Source of the DNA: Rhodocyclales bacterium
Lineage (GTDB): Bacteria; Pseudomonadota; Gammaproteobacteria; Burkholderiales; Rhodocyclaceae
Reading direction: 5' to 3'
DNA: 64,000 nucleotides
Assembly: GCA_026399475.1 (NCBI GenBank)
Contig: JAPLQY010000011.1
Span: 124,001-188,000 of the forward strand
This document shows positions 19,501 to 27,791 of this stretch, one piece after another. Positions within the stretch are counted from its first letter, which is position 1; every line of letters begins with the position of its first letter. The notes below the pieces were generated by a model, which saw nothing but the letters and a program-made list of their open reading frames with translations, did no database searches and had not been told where the DNA came from. Made by a program: the position numbers and the translations under genes.

Positions 19501-21714
19501 CACGGCAAGTACTTCAGCGCACGCAACCTGCCGAACGTGGTGGCCGGCCTGCGCGAGGCCCTGAACAAGATCGGGGCGCGGGTCGGTTCTGCGGCGGCGG
19601 CGGCGACCTCGAACCTGGAACCGGTGGCCGGCGACAACTTTGCCTACGTGGCCAGCTACGCCACGGTGGATTGGGTCGGCGACCTGCAGTCGCGTTCGAT
19701 CGATGTCTCCACCGGCAATGTATCGCCCGATACCGGGACCCAGTGCGGCGTGTCCGGCAGTGGTTGCCAGTGGTCGGCCCAGGCCAGGCTCGACAACATG
19801 ACCTGGTCGGCGCGGCGCATTTACCTGAAGCCGAGTTCCGGCACCAGCGGCGATCCCGTGCGCGACTTTACTTTCGGCACCCTGTCAGCTACCGAGAAGG
19901 GCTACTTCAACCCGGGCGGCGGCAGTCCGCTGAGCCAGTACGCCGCACTGGTGGTGAGCAACCCGACCGACATTACGGCGACCAAACTGGTGGACTACCT
20001 GCGCGGCGATCGCAGCCTCGAGCAGGACGGCGACACCAGCCACCCGCAGATCTGGCGCAAACGCGCCCACGTCTTCGGCGACATCGTGAACACCCAGCCG
20101 GTGTACATGAAAAAGCCGAGCGGGTTTTACGTCGACGCGGGCTACTCGAACTTCGTCGCAACGGGCACGGCGGCTTCGCGCAATCCGGTGGTGTTCGTCT
20201 CTTCCCAGGACGGCATGCTGCATGCCATCAATGCCCACACGGCGGCCGTGACGGTGAGCGGCTCGACAGTACAGCCCGGAGAGGAAATGTGGTCCTATAT
20301 TCCGCAACAGGCTCTGGATGACATGCGCATCCTGGGCGACGTGAATTACGGCGGACAATCGGGCGCCGCCGCGCATCGCTACTTTATCGACGGTCCGATC
20401 ATGGTGTCCGACGTCAACTTCGGCGCCAGCGACAACGACTGGCACACCATCCTGGTGGCCGGCCTGGGCGCGGGAGGCAGCAGCTATTTCGCCCTCGATG
20501 TCACCGACCCGCTGACACCGACCTTCCTCTGGGAGTTCACCGACAGTACGCGGCTGGGCTTAAGCTTCTCCAACCCGATCACGGCCAAGCTGCCGAACGG
20601 ACAGTGGGCGGTGTTCTTCAGTTCCGGCTACAACAATGCCGATGGTCACGGCTACCTGTTCGCGATCGATCCCAAGACCGGTGTCGTCAAGACCGGCTAT
20701 CCGATGGATAACGGGTCCGGCAGCGGGGCCTTCCCCAGCAACCTGGGCAAGATCGCGGTCTGGGCGACGGATCCGGCGCAGAACAACTCGGCCGAATACG
20801 TTTACAGCGGTGACCTCAACGGCGACCTGTGGCGCTTCGATCTGGACCATACCGCCTCGGGGCACACCGGTGTCGACGTGTTCAAGCTGGCGCACCTGTC
20901 CAGCGGCAGTACCGCGCAGCCGATCTCGACCAAACCGGAGCTGACGCGCATGTCCAGCGGCACCCGCCTGGTGCTGGTCGGCACCGGCAAGTATCTCGAG
21001 ACCACGGACCTGACCAACACCGACTTGCAGTCCTTCTACGCGATAAAGGACACTATGGGCCTGGCCAACCTCGGCGGCGCCAACCAGCAGACCTGGAATC
21101 CGAAGACCGACACGGGCATCGTGGGGGGGGCGACCGTGAACATGTTCCTGCCGCGCAAGCTGATCTCGACGGACTCGAGCGGAGCGGCGATCACCAAGGT
21201 CGTGAATGGCGTGACCCGCACCTATCGCCAGGTTTGCCGGGGTGCAAGTTCCATCGTCGATGCCACCACAGGTGCGTGCGCCAACGAGGACAGCACCGTC
21301 ATGGAATGGGATATCTTCGGTGGCTGGTATGTCGATCTGCCGGATTCCGCCGAGCGGATGAACGTGGATCCGAAGCTCGTCAGGGGCACCCTGGTCTTTG
21401 CCACCAACATTCCGGCAGCCGACAGTTGCACGGTCGGTGGCACGGCGTGGGCCAACGCGCTTAGCTACGACACCGGCCTCGGAGTGATCGGCGCCGACAA
21501 GTATGTGTCGACCAAGATCGCCGACTCTCTGGTGGTAGGTATCACGGTGGTCAAGCTGAGTACCGGCGAGTACAAGGCGATTGCAACGAAATCGAACTAC
21601 TCGCAGGAAACCTTTGCCGTGCCGGTGGCGGCGAGCACCAGCAGCGGCACTACCGGAAGTTCGGGTTCGTTCGGCGGCAAGCGCGGCCTGTGGCGGGAGT
21701 TCGAGGCGTATTGA
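13576..21714 (+). CDS. pilY1: Giant PilY1-type pilus tip adhesin (2712 aa)
   Basis: Tip-associated adhesin and pilus-biogenesis factor. The ATG at 13576 follows a ribosome site (agaagagg) and yields a signal peptide ending about AAL. A von Willebrand A-like beginning with a MIDAS motif follows (RPNLMYVLDNSGSMAWDY; D53, S55, S57). The C-terminal third is the conserved PilY1 beta-propeller (FVSSQDGMLHAINAH, GLGAGGSSYFALDVTDP, SGDLNGDLWRFDLDHT with a calcium-loop-like Asp/Asn cluster). PilY1 proteins are usually about 1000-1500 aa; here the extra length lies between the two parts. It contains Ile/Val/Thr-rich adhesin-like repeats (residues about 400-840) and about six tandem repeats of 112-125 residues (about 843-1553). 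Codon use stays GC-rich throughout. It ends with a Ser/Gly/Thr tail and KRGLWREFEAY. Confidence 0.92.
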   Translation: MKKTHYRQFIAWLVMVTMTLTQATQVAALTLATTPLAATTTSTVRPNLMYVLDNSGSMAWDYTPDYVNDTILTGDTATAVVAGGKVTSITASATHTYNPSSPPAVVIEGAGTGASATAVVSASTNKITSITINNQGSGYGATAPYVAIVGPTYGVSGTAYSSNNVTWGMCWGTTGASNQGGTPKDTPVAPQCVSNNGQPPYATSAINYQYYDPAVRYEAPIKANGTRYASSTPSAALNDGFSGAGSTNLTTAWPHEVWCNASTAAPTAADPTAGGKCRENADTSPVANPAWTGVGDTIHPQFNYNLYPNAVYTFRKPYSGSAAYFTMSPAEYCTDTSYTGCLRTTTATVVHNSDGTDTSFNVPSNYRWCSYYNPQTHAFGSCQGRRDYSHYIPNYLGGWVSTGTAGAHATATLAIGPTTAIGQKINSLTIGGVDAVGGTVFTSAAVGDQNTVAASVCAAIQANTGSSGYTCSQTGANVLIQAAINGTAANGLQVIAAGPPSGSPTYATGIITVSPNVGSSVTSGLSIGSITVKHNDGSTSELLGSNITANGSSTYNSIAQAICQAINAGPRQDTYVARSGDLTDVLLNFGTCQNNALASGQVEIKRLLEDQVDNKPGTNPAGTGTITVTGPGAATLYSATITVNATGGATRIDDIAISGLSILTTAPLDYADGNAVNAIASDIVSKISATGCTATASGSVVTLTGTSGQCGATNTVTVTANGAAATGKFRVTPSSNVSYGGDLGAIKVDTTNIVGHLTVSNIANTSDALTDAGVLRTQINNSTATALTVGGVAVGPSGYSAAAPVANGANYDITVTAPALNGDSYNGKSFSFLAGTASGAVSGTSPQWKFDITGAATDSKRFTSIKCGTTDTITQLTATTGAAGATDFIANLSTGAGTNGLNGQGTSSYSYTCNAAGACSLTGPAGAAACVTPTVSADATISIGGWTQTSSGAAGTPQWTFDITGATADSNRINSITCNGTNVINTSGTAPVTTVSTGTTAAAAFIANLSTGAQANFLNARSYTPGGASGPYSYSCTSGGNCTLTGPPGAAACTNLVYANDASISIGASTRTNAGSNESWTFNITDATADSKVITSATYGATVTVTASTASTGSAIATNYYSAALAADIQAQQHSLGGSNDWSSGSGTCSGTGTTVHCDLAMSSSGTPRCKGSTGTDRTMHFTSLPGGVTATGQAETNSGGRYWYAFDLNNVNAANQVVGDVWCQSTNYNPNTAAHNATTGAAPSAAAQKATRINNLTAGLTSNQQNSFVYSCTAATAGSPQSTCTVTVPSTLSGQTYTITPVASSGLTITAPVKTTAVTPQWTLNITGATTASKTINSITCNGTNTFDTASKPSTGTATGLPYVRINNLVSTLGTNMRASYTMSCSPAATSGSAQTSCTISGPAGAAACPSGMVLSADASITATQPAYVAGSGASQPIWTFNITNATAASKTINAITCGGAGPTNTFNTATKPSTGSPTLQVYQRINNLTKATGTGMQSIGAGGYSYACTDATSGTPQSTCTVTGPAGVAACTNLTIAPEAGANITTSTASYTNPTAPGGGAVAAVESFSPYLTSVSGFAGGRTAQGVTKTNLTSTTVGPITTSTSAMDGGTAAAINTIATNASGTPGNVLTLGGGSDPSTATNYWKDVGVFKRVDIVPANNTYNRTSGRTDCVAATCTYTEEMQNFANWYTYYRTRMQMMKSASSVAFSQLDDKYRVGFDDICNCANKACATSVITPVGQFVDTGGETANQRSTWWTKLTAATPTCETPLRGETAKMGRYFAGKLTGSTDPIQYSCQQNFMLLVTDGYWNEEDNTNIQRVDGSDIANTDNNSTTAPRPYYDGQQAATVCPTRVAPGGANRTGASSCRNMSDIAWYYYSTDLRNVAFGNTLNAAGVDVSKDNVLTSSDDKNTAQHMNFYAMGLGIDGFLEYRSDYQTAGVGDYYEIKQGTRNWPAVSNLDPTGVDDLWHATVNGHGKYFSARNLPNVVAGLREALNKIGARVGSAAAAATSNLEPVAGDNFAYVASYATVDWVGDLQSRSIDVSTGNVSPDTGTQCGVSGSGCQWSAQARLDNMTWSARRIYLKPSSGTSGDPVRDFTFGTLSATEKGYFNPGGGSPLSQYAALVVSNPTDITATKLVDYLRGDRSLEQDGDTSHPQIWRKRAHVFGDIVNTQPVYMKKPSGFYVDAGYSNFVATGTAASRNPVVFVSSQDGMLHAINAHTAAVTVSGSTVQPGEEMWSYIPQQALDDMRILGDVNYGGQSGAAAHRYFIDGPIMVSDVNFGASDNDWHTILVAGLGAGGSSYFALDVTDPLTPTFLWEFTDSTRLGLSFSNPITAKLPNGQWAVFFSSGYNNADGHGYLFAIDPKTGVVKTGYPMDNGSGSGAFPSNLGKIAVWATDPAQNNSAEYVYSGDLNGDLWRFDLDHTASGHTGVDVFKLAHLSSGSTAQPISTKPELTRMSSGTRLVLVGTGKYLETTDLTNTDLQSFYAIKDTMGLANLGGANQQTWNPKTDTGIVGGATVNMFLPRKLISTDSSGAAITKVVNGVTRTYRQVCRGASSIVDATTGACANEDSTVMEWDIFGGWYVDLPDSAERMNVDPKLVRGTLVFATNIPAADSCTVGGTAWANALSYDTGLGVIGADKYVSTKIADSLVVGITVVKLSTGEYKAIATKSNYSQETFAVPVAASTSSGTTGSSGSFGGKRGLWREFEAY
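16103..18236 (+). repeat. About six tandem protein-level repeats within pilY1
   Basis: Copies begin near 16103, 16439, 16806, 17180, 17532 and 17884. Each copy starts with a W-T-F-N-I-T-G-A-T-like strand, often preceded by PQ (PQWTFDITGATADS in the second). Most continue with an I-N-S-I-T-C-N-G-like segment, an N-L spacer, a Y-S-Y-x-C strand and, in most copies, a C-T-V-T-G-P-A-G-A-A-A-C closing motif. The fourth copy is the most divergent. Conserved cysteines suggest a disulfide per repeat. DNA identity between copies is only partial, so the expansion is not recent. Confidence 0.75.
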
Positions 21715-22346
21715 TGCTGGTGCAGAGTCACTGGGGTCACGCCGAATGGAAGCATGACGACGAAAGGCGGTTCCACCTCACGCTGGGTCTTTCCGTCCTG
21801 CTTCACGCCTTGCTGCTGCTGGCCTGGAAGCTGCCGCCGCAGGTCTGGAAGGCGGCCGATCACGCCGTCCTGACGGTGGTTCTGCGCGGGGCGGCGCCTC
21901 TCGCGCAGAGCAGTCCCGAGCTTGCGCAGCCCAAGCCGGAAGTGTCCGTGCTGGTGCAAAAGGACCCCGGTCCGGCGGCTTTCTCGGTGCCTCCCAGGCC
22001 CGTTGTGCAGGGCGCGGCGGCACGGCCCGAGGTACGTCCGCAGCCCGTGCTTTCGGCAAGCCAGGCCCGCTTGGCGGCACAGCCGACCCAGGGTCGGCCC
22101 TCGAACTCGGCAGTGGCTGCCGTCGGCGTCACGGTGATGCTGGTCATTGGCGGCGACGGGCGGGTGCAGCAGATTTTCTGGGACAAGCTGCCGGCGCTGA
22201 ACGACGAGCAGATGCGTCGTCTTGAAGCGGCAATCCGCGAAAAAACCTATGCCGCAGGTCAGACCCGAAATGAAATCGTCGATGTCCGCAGCATCCTGAA
22301 ACTGCCGCCGGCGCGGTCGGAAGACAGTCCTGCAGCGGATCAGTAG
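21714..22346 (+). CDS. TonB-like energy-transducer family protein
   Basis: A 210-aa protein with a cytoplasmic N-terminus, a single membrane helix (TLGLSVLLHALLLLAWKL), a Pro/Gln/Ala-rich linker and a C-terminal region that may be a TonB-like alpha/beta domain (VTVMLVIGGDGRVQQIFWDKLPALNDEQMRRLEAAI). The first residues of the linker region match TonB family architecture, but no ExbB/ExbD genes are near. The ATG overlaps the pilY1 stop (TGATG), so it is co-translated with the adhesin. Its role could be assembly or energy coupling for the tip machinery; that is inference. It ends convergently with mshQ, overlapping by 7 bp. Confidence 0.65.
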   Translation: MLVQSHWGHAEWKHDDERRFHLTLGLSVLLHALLLLAWKLPPQVWKAADHAVLTVVLRGAAPLAQSSPELAQPKPEVSVLVQKDPGPAAFSVPPRPVVQGAAARPEVRPQPVLSASQARLAAQPTQGRPSNSAVAAVGVTVMLVIGGDGRVQQIFWDKLPALNDEQMRRLEAAIREKTYAAGQTRNEIVDVRSILKLPPARSEDSPAADQ

Positions 22347-25300
22347 CGTTCGCGCAGGTAGATGTAGGGGGCTTTGGGGGAGCCGAGCTTGACTCGTGCC
22401 GAGGGCGCCCGATCGTAGGCTGCACCGCACCAGTTGCCGAGCAGGTAGCTGAGACTGGTTGCCGCGCCACCAACGAAGGCGCCCGTCACGCAGCTGTTGG
22501 GGCTGACGACACCCGTGCCGAGATTGAGCACCACGTCGAAAGTACCCGTCGCTACAGGACTGGGCTTGGCAAGCACGATGGTGCCGCTGCCGGCGCTCAG
22601 GTTGATCGCGCCCGCCGGGCGGTGATCGGTGGGCGCCACGCCCATGTTGGCGGCACTGACGGCTGTGCCGGCCGGCGGTGCGAAGTAATTACCCAGCGCG
22701 ATCGAACTGCTGGGAACCGATGTGCAATTGTCGAGTGAATTGACCGGCCATGAACCGGGGCCTGCGTAGTATTCGGCGCGCACGGGCAGCCGGATGTCGA
22801 GTAGTTCGGAACCATAGGCACCCAGCAGGCGCAGGCGACCGTAGCGCATTTGCTTGCCGCTGTTGAAGGCGATGCCATTGCCGGACGTCGCCGCCGCAAA
22901 GGATGCCGGATTGCCGGCAAAGGCAACACCGTCGCCGTCGATCACGTTGATCGCCAGTGCGATATCGGCGTTGAAGGGTACATGGGGAGTCGTGGTGCTG
23001 CGACTGAATGCCAGGCCGGTACCTGAGCCGAACGTCAGATCGCCGACGCCGCTGGTGAACGCGCCTATCGCCGGATCGCTTGTTGTCGCCAGCAAGCCTG
23101 TGGTGTCGAGTGCGGGCGTTGTACCTCCGCCGAGGGCGTCGAAGCGCGAATAGCGCGCCCCCTGGGTGGCCGGAGTCAGGCTGGCGTTGCTCAATTTCAT
23201 GTAGCTGCCGGTGTAGTTGGTCGTTGCGGCATTGGGGAGGCTGTTATTGGTGCCGTTGCGCGCCGTTACGGTGATAACGGGCGCAGTGAGATAGGCGAAC
23301 GCCTTTCCGGTATAGCCAAACGTTCCGCATGCCGTGGCAAAGGACGGCGTGTTGTAGCTCACGCCGAAGTTGTCCGGGATGAAGCGTCCGAAGCCGCTCA
23401 CGCCAGTGACTTGAGCGATTGCAGTACTGCCGAAAAAGCAGCCGTATTTGCCGCCGACGAGGGTGTTGGAAAAATCGGCGGTGCAGTCACCCGGTTGATC
23501 GACACTGGTGAAGCTGGAATCGAAAATGGCGTTGGCATTAAGGCCGAAATTGCCGACCTCGCTGTAGAAGAAACTGTTGCCGCTCGCTGTCCCCGTTCCC
23601 GCCGGAGCCGCGCTGAAACTTCCGCCTATGGTGCCGGCGATCGGGGTGCCCGCCACCTTCGTGCTGTCGACGCTTGGAGTGCCGTTATAACCGGTCACCG
23701 AAGCCGCGGTCAGATTGAAATTCGCGCCGGTCCTGATGGCCGGTGTGCCCGTAAAGTTGGTTTGGGTGGCGTCCGATGAGGTGACGGTGAAGCCGGTTGG
23801 CCGGATCGAGAAGTTGTCCGTGGAGCAACTCTTCTGCGCCAGATACTGCACCCTCACGCGCACGTTCGGAGCCGCCGCCGCAACATTGAAGTTGCCGGTG
23901 GTTTTGCGTCCGGCGGCCAGCGTCACGTTCTGGCTCGTGCCGGCTATCGCGACTGGAGTGCCAGGGCAATTCAGGCCGCCCGTCGATCCCGTTACGAGGT
24001 CCACCTGTACCGTGTTGTTGTTCGTTGCATCCTGTACTCCGGCCAGGATCGCCACCACGTCGAGGCTGAAGTTTGTTCCCGCCAGCTTGGTGAAGATTCG
24101 TCCCGTGATCGCGCCACCGGCTGTGGTGGTTTCGAAAGCGTTGAAGTCGCCCGGCGGCGGAGTGATCGCTGTCTTTTCGGCGATGGCAAATTCGGCGAGG
24201 ACGGTCAGGCCGGTGGCCTGGGTGGTGTTTGCGGTGCGCGCGCCAATCGTCGTGGCGTTCCAGGTGGCGCCATTCCAGCGTTCGATCTCGAAATTGCTGG
24301 CATAGGCGCTGCTGTCCCGGTCACCGGCCGGCGCCACGTCGTCGATGAAAGTGAAGGTCGCACTGTAGCTGGTGAAGGCGGGCAGCGCGGTGCCGCTGAC
24401 ACCGGTCGCGGTCAGGCCCCACCAGCGATTGACGCTCTTGCTCGAGTTGAGCCCCGAGGTGGCGATATTCGGGTGATCGCCCAGCGGTGCGCCGACGAAA
24501 ACGATCAGCGAGCCTCCGCCGGCTGCCACGCCGACAAAGCTCAGCGACGCTGGGCTGTAGCCGGCTGCCGGCAGCGCGGCGCCGTTGCTGCCGACCGGGA
24601 ATGCCACGACGGATGCGCCGGTGGCAATGAATCGCTGCAGCCTGCCGGCAATGAAATTGCTCTCCGCCGAACTGCCCGTCGCATTGGTGATATTGCCGGC
24701 GGCTGGAATGATCACCTTCGTCGCGCCGGACGTGACGATGCGTCCTCCGGTGTTCGCCGCAACGGAAAATGTGAGCAGGGTGCTGACCGTGATGTCGTGG
24801 TTGATGGTGAGCTTGCGGTTCGCGTAAGCCGCGGTGTTGCCCATGGTGAGGTTGGCGAAGGTGGTGCTCGGGGCCGTTCCGTCCAGCGTCTGCGCCGCGG
24901 TGCCATTGAATGTGAAGGTGCTGGTATTGGCGTTGAATGTGCCGTTGTGGGTGAAATTGCCGCCTATGCTGTGCGCAAAAGTCGCCGCGCTAAAGGTATT
25001 GCTCGCCCCGATGATGAGATTTCGTCCCAAGCTCAGCGCCTGTGCTGCGGTGGTCGTCGCGGTTCCGGACAGGGTGAGGTCGTTCAGGACCGTCATCGCC
25101 GTGGCCGGCATGGTCTTTGCGCCACTGCCGCTGAATGTCAGGTTGTAACAGGTCGCCGGAGCACGTGAAGGCAGTTTCACCGCTTGCGCTGGGCCTGCGT
25201 AATTGACGGTATTGGGAATCGCCGAGGCGTTCAGGGTACCCGTCGCCAGCATGACCCCCGAGACGTTCAGTGTCGAATTGGTTGCGTTCGTCCAGGTCGA

Positions 25301-26449
25301 CCCAGGCACTGTTCCGGTGATGGCCCCTGATGCTGTGACCGTTGAATTGTTGGTGACCACGACGGCACCCGTGATGGCGAGCGTGCCGGTCACGCTCACC
25401 GTCGTGTTGACCGCGCGCGCGGCGCTCACGGTGACGGCACCGCCAAACGGGATCGGGTTGCTGCCCCCCCAATTTCCCGCAGTGTTGAAAGTGTAGGTAC
25501 CGGTGCCCGAGTTGAACGTGCCGCTGTTGTTGAAATCGCCGCCTATTGTTACCGGCGCGACGACCGTGTTGTTGCTGAAAGTGCCGCCAGGATTGATCGC
25601 GACGCCGCCGGCGAAGGTCTTGGCGCCGGTCGCTGTCGTATTGGTGAAAGTTCCATTGACGCTGGTGGCGCCTGTTATGGCTATCGCATTCGAGACGCTG
25701 AGTGTGCCGGCCACAACGCTAAGGGCGCCGAGGACGGTCAGGCCTCCGGTGGCGGCGCCGGTCGCGGTGACGCCGGGTTTGTTTATGGTCAGGTTGCGGT
25801 AGCTGATCGCGCTGCCGGTAGCGACCGTGGCGGCAGCGGCCGTATCGTAGGCAAATGTGCTAGTCGCTCCCGGACTCAGCGTACCGAAGCCGCTGCTCAG
25901 CGTGAAATTGCCGGAAAGGAAAATGTTGGCGGCGCCGGTTGCGGCTATTACGGTTCTGGCCGCGTTGCCCGCGGTCATCGTCAGGTTGCCGTTGATGTCG
26001 AGCGTGCCCGTCGTCAGGTTGATCTGGGCGATGCGGGCATTGTTGGCGCTGCCCTCCTGCAAGGTGACCGGGCCGTTCACCGTCGCGCTGCCGTCATTGA
26101 TGTTCCAGGCTTTGGTGCTGTCGGTGTTCGACGACGAGTTGAAGGTGACGCCGCCCACGCCAATGGTGAGCATCTGTGCAGCCTGATGCGTCAGGCTGGC
26201 GCCACCGCCCGGCGCGGAAAACGTCAGCGACTGTGCGGCATAGCTACCGGCCCCCGCGTAGAACGTGATGGCGTGGGCGAGGTTGATCGTCACGTCATCT
26301 GCGGCGGTTGGTCCGCCGGCGGGACAGGCCCCACCCCAGACAGGGTCGGTCCAGACCCCGCTGGCAGTCGATGAGCACACTGCTGCATTGGCGCTGCCTG
26401 ACATGGCGACCGCAAGCAGCGCGACCAGGGTGGCGAGCATCCGCCGCAT
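22340..26449 (-). CDS. mshQ: MshQ-type large secreted protein of the MSHA cluster (DUF6701-like C-terminus)
   Basis: A 1369-aa exported protein, last gene of a minus-strand MSHA minor-pilin operon. It begins with a signal peptide (RRMLATLVALLAVAMSGSANA) and a Cys-containing segment, then a long Gly/Thr/Asn-rich series of beta-strand repeats (LTISG, GNFTNNSG-like), which suggests a right-handed beta-helix. A C-terminal region with cysteines and segments such as FYSEVGNFGLNANA and FGRFIPDNFGV is typical of MshQ. The frame is open far upstream to 26965, but that part overlaps mshP in another frame; the ATG at 26449 overlaps the mshP stop (ATGA). It probably acts as the large tip protein of the MSHA-like pilus, analogous to PilY1. 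Confidence 0.85.
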   Translation of the reverse strand: MRRMLATLVALLAVAMSGSANAAVCSSTASGVWTDPVWGGACPAGGPTAADDVTINLAHAITFYAGAGSYAAQSLTFSAPGGGASLTHQAAQMLTIGVGGVTFNSSSNTDSTKAWNINDGSATVNGPVTLQEGSANNARIAQINLTTGTLDINGNLTMTAGNAARTVIAATGAANIFLSGNFTLSSGFGTLSPGATSTFAYDTAAAATVATGSAISYRNLTINKPGVTATGAATGGLTVLGALSVVAGTLSVSNAIAITGATSVNGTFTNTTATGAKTFAGGVAINPGGTFSNNTVVAPVTIGGDFNNSGTFNSGTGTYTFNTAGNWGGSNPIPFGGAVTVSAARAVNTTVSVTGTLAITGAVVVTNNSTVTASGAITGTVPGSTWTNATNSTLNVSGVMLATGTLNASAIPNTVNYAGPAQAVKLPSRAPATCYNLTFSGSGAKTMPATAMTVLNDLTLSGTATTTAAQALSLGRNLIIGASNTFSAATFAHSIGGNFTHNGTFNANTSTFTFNGTAAQTLDGTAPSTTFANLTMGNTAAYANRKLTINHDITVSTLLTFSVAANTGGRIVTSGATKVIIPAAGNITNATGSSAESNFIAGRLQRFIATGASVVAFPVGSNGAALPAAGYSPASLSFVGVAAGGGSLIVFVGAPLGDHPNIATSGLNSSKSVNRWWGLTATGVSGTALPAFTSYSATFTFIDDVAPAGDRDSSAYASNFEIERWNGATWNATTIGARTANTTQATGLTVLAEFAIAEKTAITPPPGDFNAFETTTAGGAITGRIFTKLAGTNFSLDVVAILAGVQDATNNNTVQVDLVTGSTGGLNCPGTPVAIAGTSQNVTLAAGRKTTGNFNVAAAAPNVRVRVQYLAQKSCSTDNFSIRPTGFTVTSSDATQTNFTGTPAIRTGANFNLTAASVTGYNGTPSVDSTKVAGTPIAGTIGGSFSAAPAGTGTASGNSFFYSEVGNFGLNANAIFDSSFTSVDQPGDCTADFSNTLVGGKYGCFFGSTAIAQVTGVSGFGRFIPDNFGVSYNTPSFATACGTFGYTGKAFAYLTAPVITVTARNGTNNSLPNAATTNYTGSYMKLSNASLTPATQGARYSRFDALGGGTTPALDTTGLLATTSDPAIGAFTSGVGDLTFGSGTGLAFSRSTTTPHVPFNADIALAINVIDGDGVAFAGNPASFAAATSGNGIAFNSGKQMRYGRLRLLGAYGSELLDIRLPVRAEYYAGPGSWPVNSLDNCTSVPSSSIALGNYFAPPAGTAVSAANMGVAPTDHRPAGAINLSAGSGTIVLAKPSPVATGTFDVVLNLGTGVVSPNSCVTGAFVGGAATSLSYLLGNWCGAAYDRAPSARVKLGSPKAPYIYLRERY

Positions 26450-26916
26450 CACAGCGCCACCTCGAGCCGGCGTTCGATGTACATCGAACCCGGGCTGACG
26501 ATGTTCGGACAGGCGCCGCCATTCGGCTGGTTGCAGGCCGTTGCGACAATGGCATACAGGGTCGGGCCGCTGCTGGCATCTGTTGTCGCCGTGCAGGTAA
26601 CGGTAACCGTGAATCCGGCAAGCGTCGGAGCGGCAAGGGGGAATGAGGTGATTGCAGCAGGACAGGCGCGGGTATTGGGGTCGGCGGATGCGTAGCCAAA
26701 GTTGTAAGCGGGGGTCGCCTGCACCCGGTACAAGCCCCATTCGATTCCCGCCCGCGCTGCCTGATAGGCGCGCACGCCCTGTACGTCGAGGGCCGATCCT
26801 ATCTGCTGGTTGGTCGAGATGTTCAGGACGAATGCCCCCAGAGCCGCCAGTACGACGAGGATGAAAATCGCCGAGACAATGGCAAAGCCTTCGATGCGAT
26901 TGGCAACTGATCTCAT
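26449..26916 (-). CDS. mshP: MSHA biogenesis protein MshP
   Basis: A 155-aa minor-pilin-like protein with N-terminal segment EGFAIVSAIFILVVLAALGAFVLNIS, the PilX/GspK-like helix of MshP, followed by TNQQIGSALDVQGVRAYQAARAGIEWGLY, characteristic of MshP. Several Cys residues occur in the C-terminal domain. Both ends overlap neighbours by 4 bp or less: the ATG overlaps the mshO stop and its stop overlaps the mshQ ATG. This coupling fits stoichiometric production of the pilus-tip set mshC-D-O-P-Q. Confidence 0.88.
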   Translation of the reverse strand: MRSVANRIEGFAIVSAIFILVVLAALGAFVLNISTNQQIGSALDVQGVRAYQAARAGIEWGLYRVQATPAYNFGYASADPNTRACPAAITSFPLAAPTLAGFTVTVTCTATTDASSGPTLYAIVATACNQPNGGACPNIVSPGSMYIERRLEVAL

Positions 26917-27791
26917 GGCGCGTTATCCACGTGGATCTGCTGGAACAGGGTGACGCTCTCGCCACCCGAGGTCAAGGTGAGTTCCAGGTAAAGCAGGCCG
27001 TTGCGCCCGCTGGCGTTGGCGGTGTACTCGACATTGCAGCTGCTTGCGCTTGCAAGCAGCGTCGAGCTGCCACTGACAAAGGCGGTCGGCTGGACGGCAT
27101 TGAAGCCGTAATTCCAGTATCGGGTCAAATTCCCCGCCGCTGTCGGACAGGCATAGGTGACCGCCCTGCTGCCGCCCGGAACGACCTGGAAGCGTGCATC
27201 CGGCGAAGGCAGCGGCGGCGCTTGAAAGGCGAATGGGTTGGCGTCGAGGGTGATGACATTGGCTGCGATTCCGGTGACCTGGGCAATGTTGCAGCCGGGG
27301 CTGACGGGTGTGGCGTCGCATTGGGCCTCGTCGCGCCGGTAGGCATTGGCCGGCTCGTAGCCGGGACCGAGGTTATAGACCACGATGTAATCGTTGATCG
27401 CGATTGCGGGATTGGCTGGCATGGTGCCGAGCACGTCGAAGGTCACGGTGCCGGGGGTGGTAAAGCTCAGGAAATTTCCCGCAGTGGAGCCGTCTGCCGG
27501 ATCGCGGTAGCGCCCGCCGGCACTGGTGATGATGAACTCCATGTAATTCACCCCGCCGGATGTGGTGACGCGCAGGCTGTTGGGCAAGGCCAGCCGCAGG
27601 TCGCGCGTGATCCGGCGCAGGGCCACGTCGGCGGCATCGGTGAGTTCGGCGCGGCGCACCGAATCGACATAGCCCTGCACCGGTCCGGTGATGAACACCC
27701 CGACGATGCCGGCCAGGATGCCGGTGATGACGATGGCCATGATGGCCTCGATCAAGGTGAATCCGGCAGATGGGCGACGAATGCGAATCAC
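26913..27791 (-). CDS. mshO: MSHA biogenesis protein MshO
   Basis: A 292-aa prepilin-like protein with N-terminus RRPSAG^FTLIEAIMAIVITGILAGIVGVF and a GspJ/PilW-like domain (DAADVALRRITRDLRLALPNS). The start is GTG at 27791, overlapping the mshD stop. The end overlaps mshP by 4 bp. As in other MSHA clusters it sits between mshD and mshP. No regulatory signals are visible within the operon. Confidence 0.9.
   Translation of the reverse strand: MIRIRRPSAGFTLIEAIMAIVITGILAGIVGVFITGPVQGYVDSVRRAELTDAADVALRRITRDLRLALPNSLRVTTSGGVNYMEFIITSAGGRYRDPADGSTAGNFLSFTTPGTVTFDVLGTMPANPAIAINDYIVVYNLGPGYEPANAYRRDEAQCDATPVSPGCNIAQVTGIAANVITLDANPFAFQAPPLPSPDARFQVVPGGSRAVTYACPTAAGNLTRYWNYGFNAVQPTAFVSGSSTLLASASSCNVEYTANASGRNGLLYLELTLTSGGESVTLFQQIHVDNAP

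Noticed and set aside
17002..19503. 833-aa minus-strand ORF inside pilY1
   Set aside because: Composition is Gly/Arg/Ala-rich with no domain; it is the antisense shadow of the repeat region.
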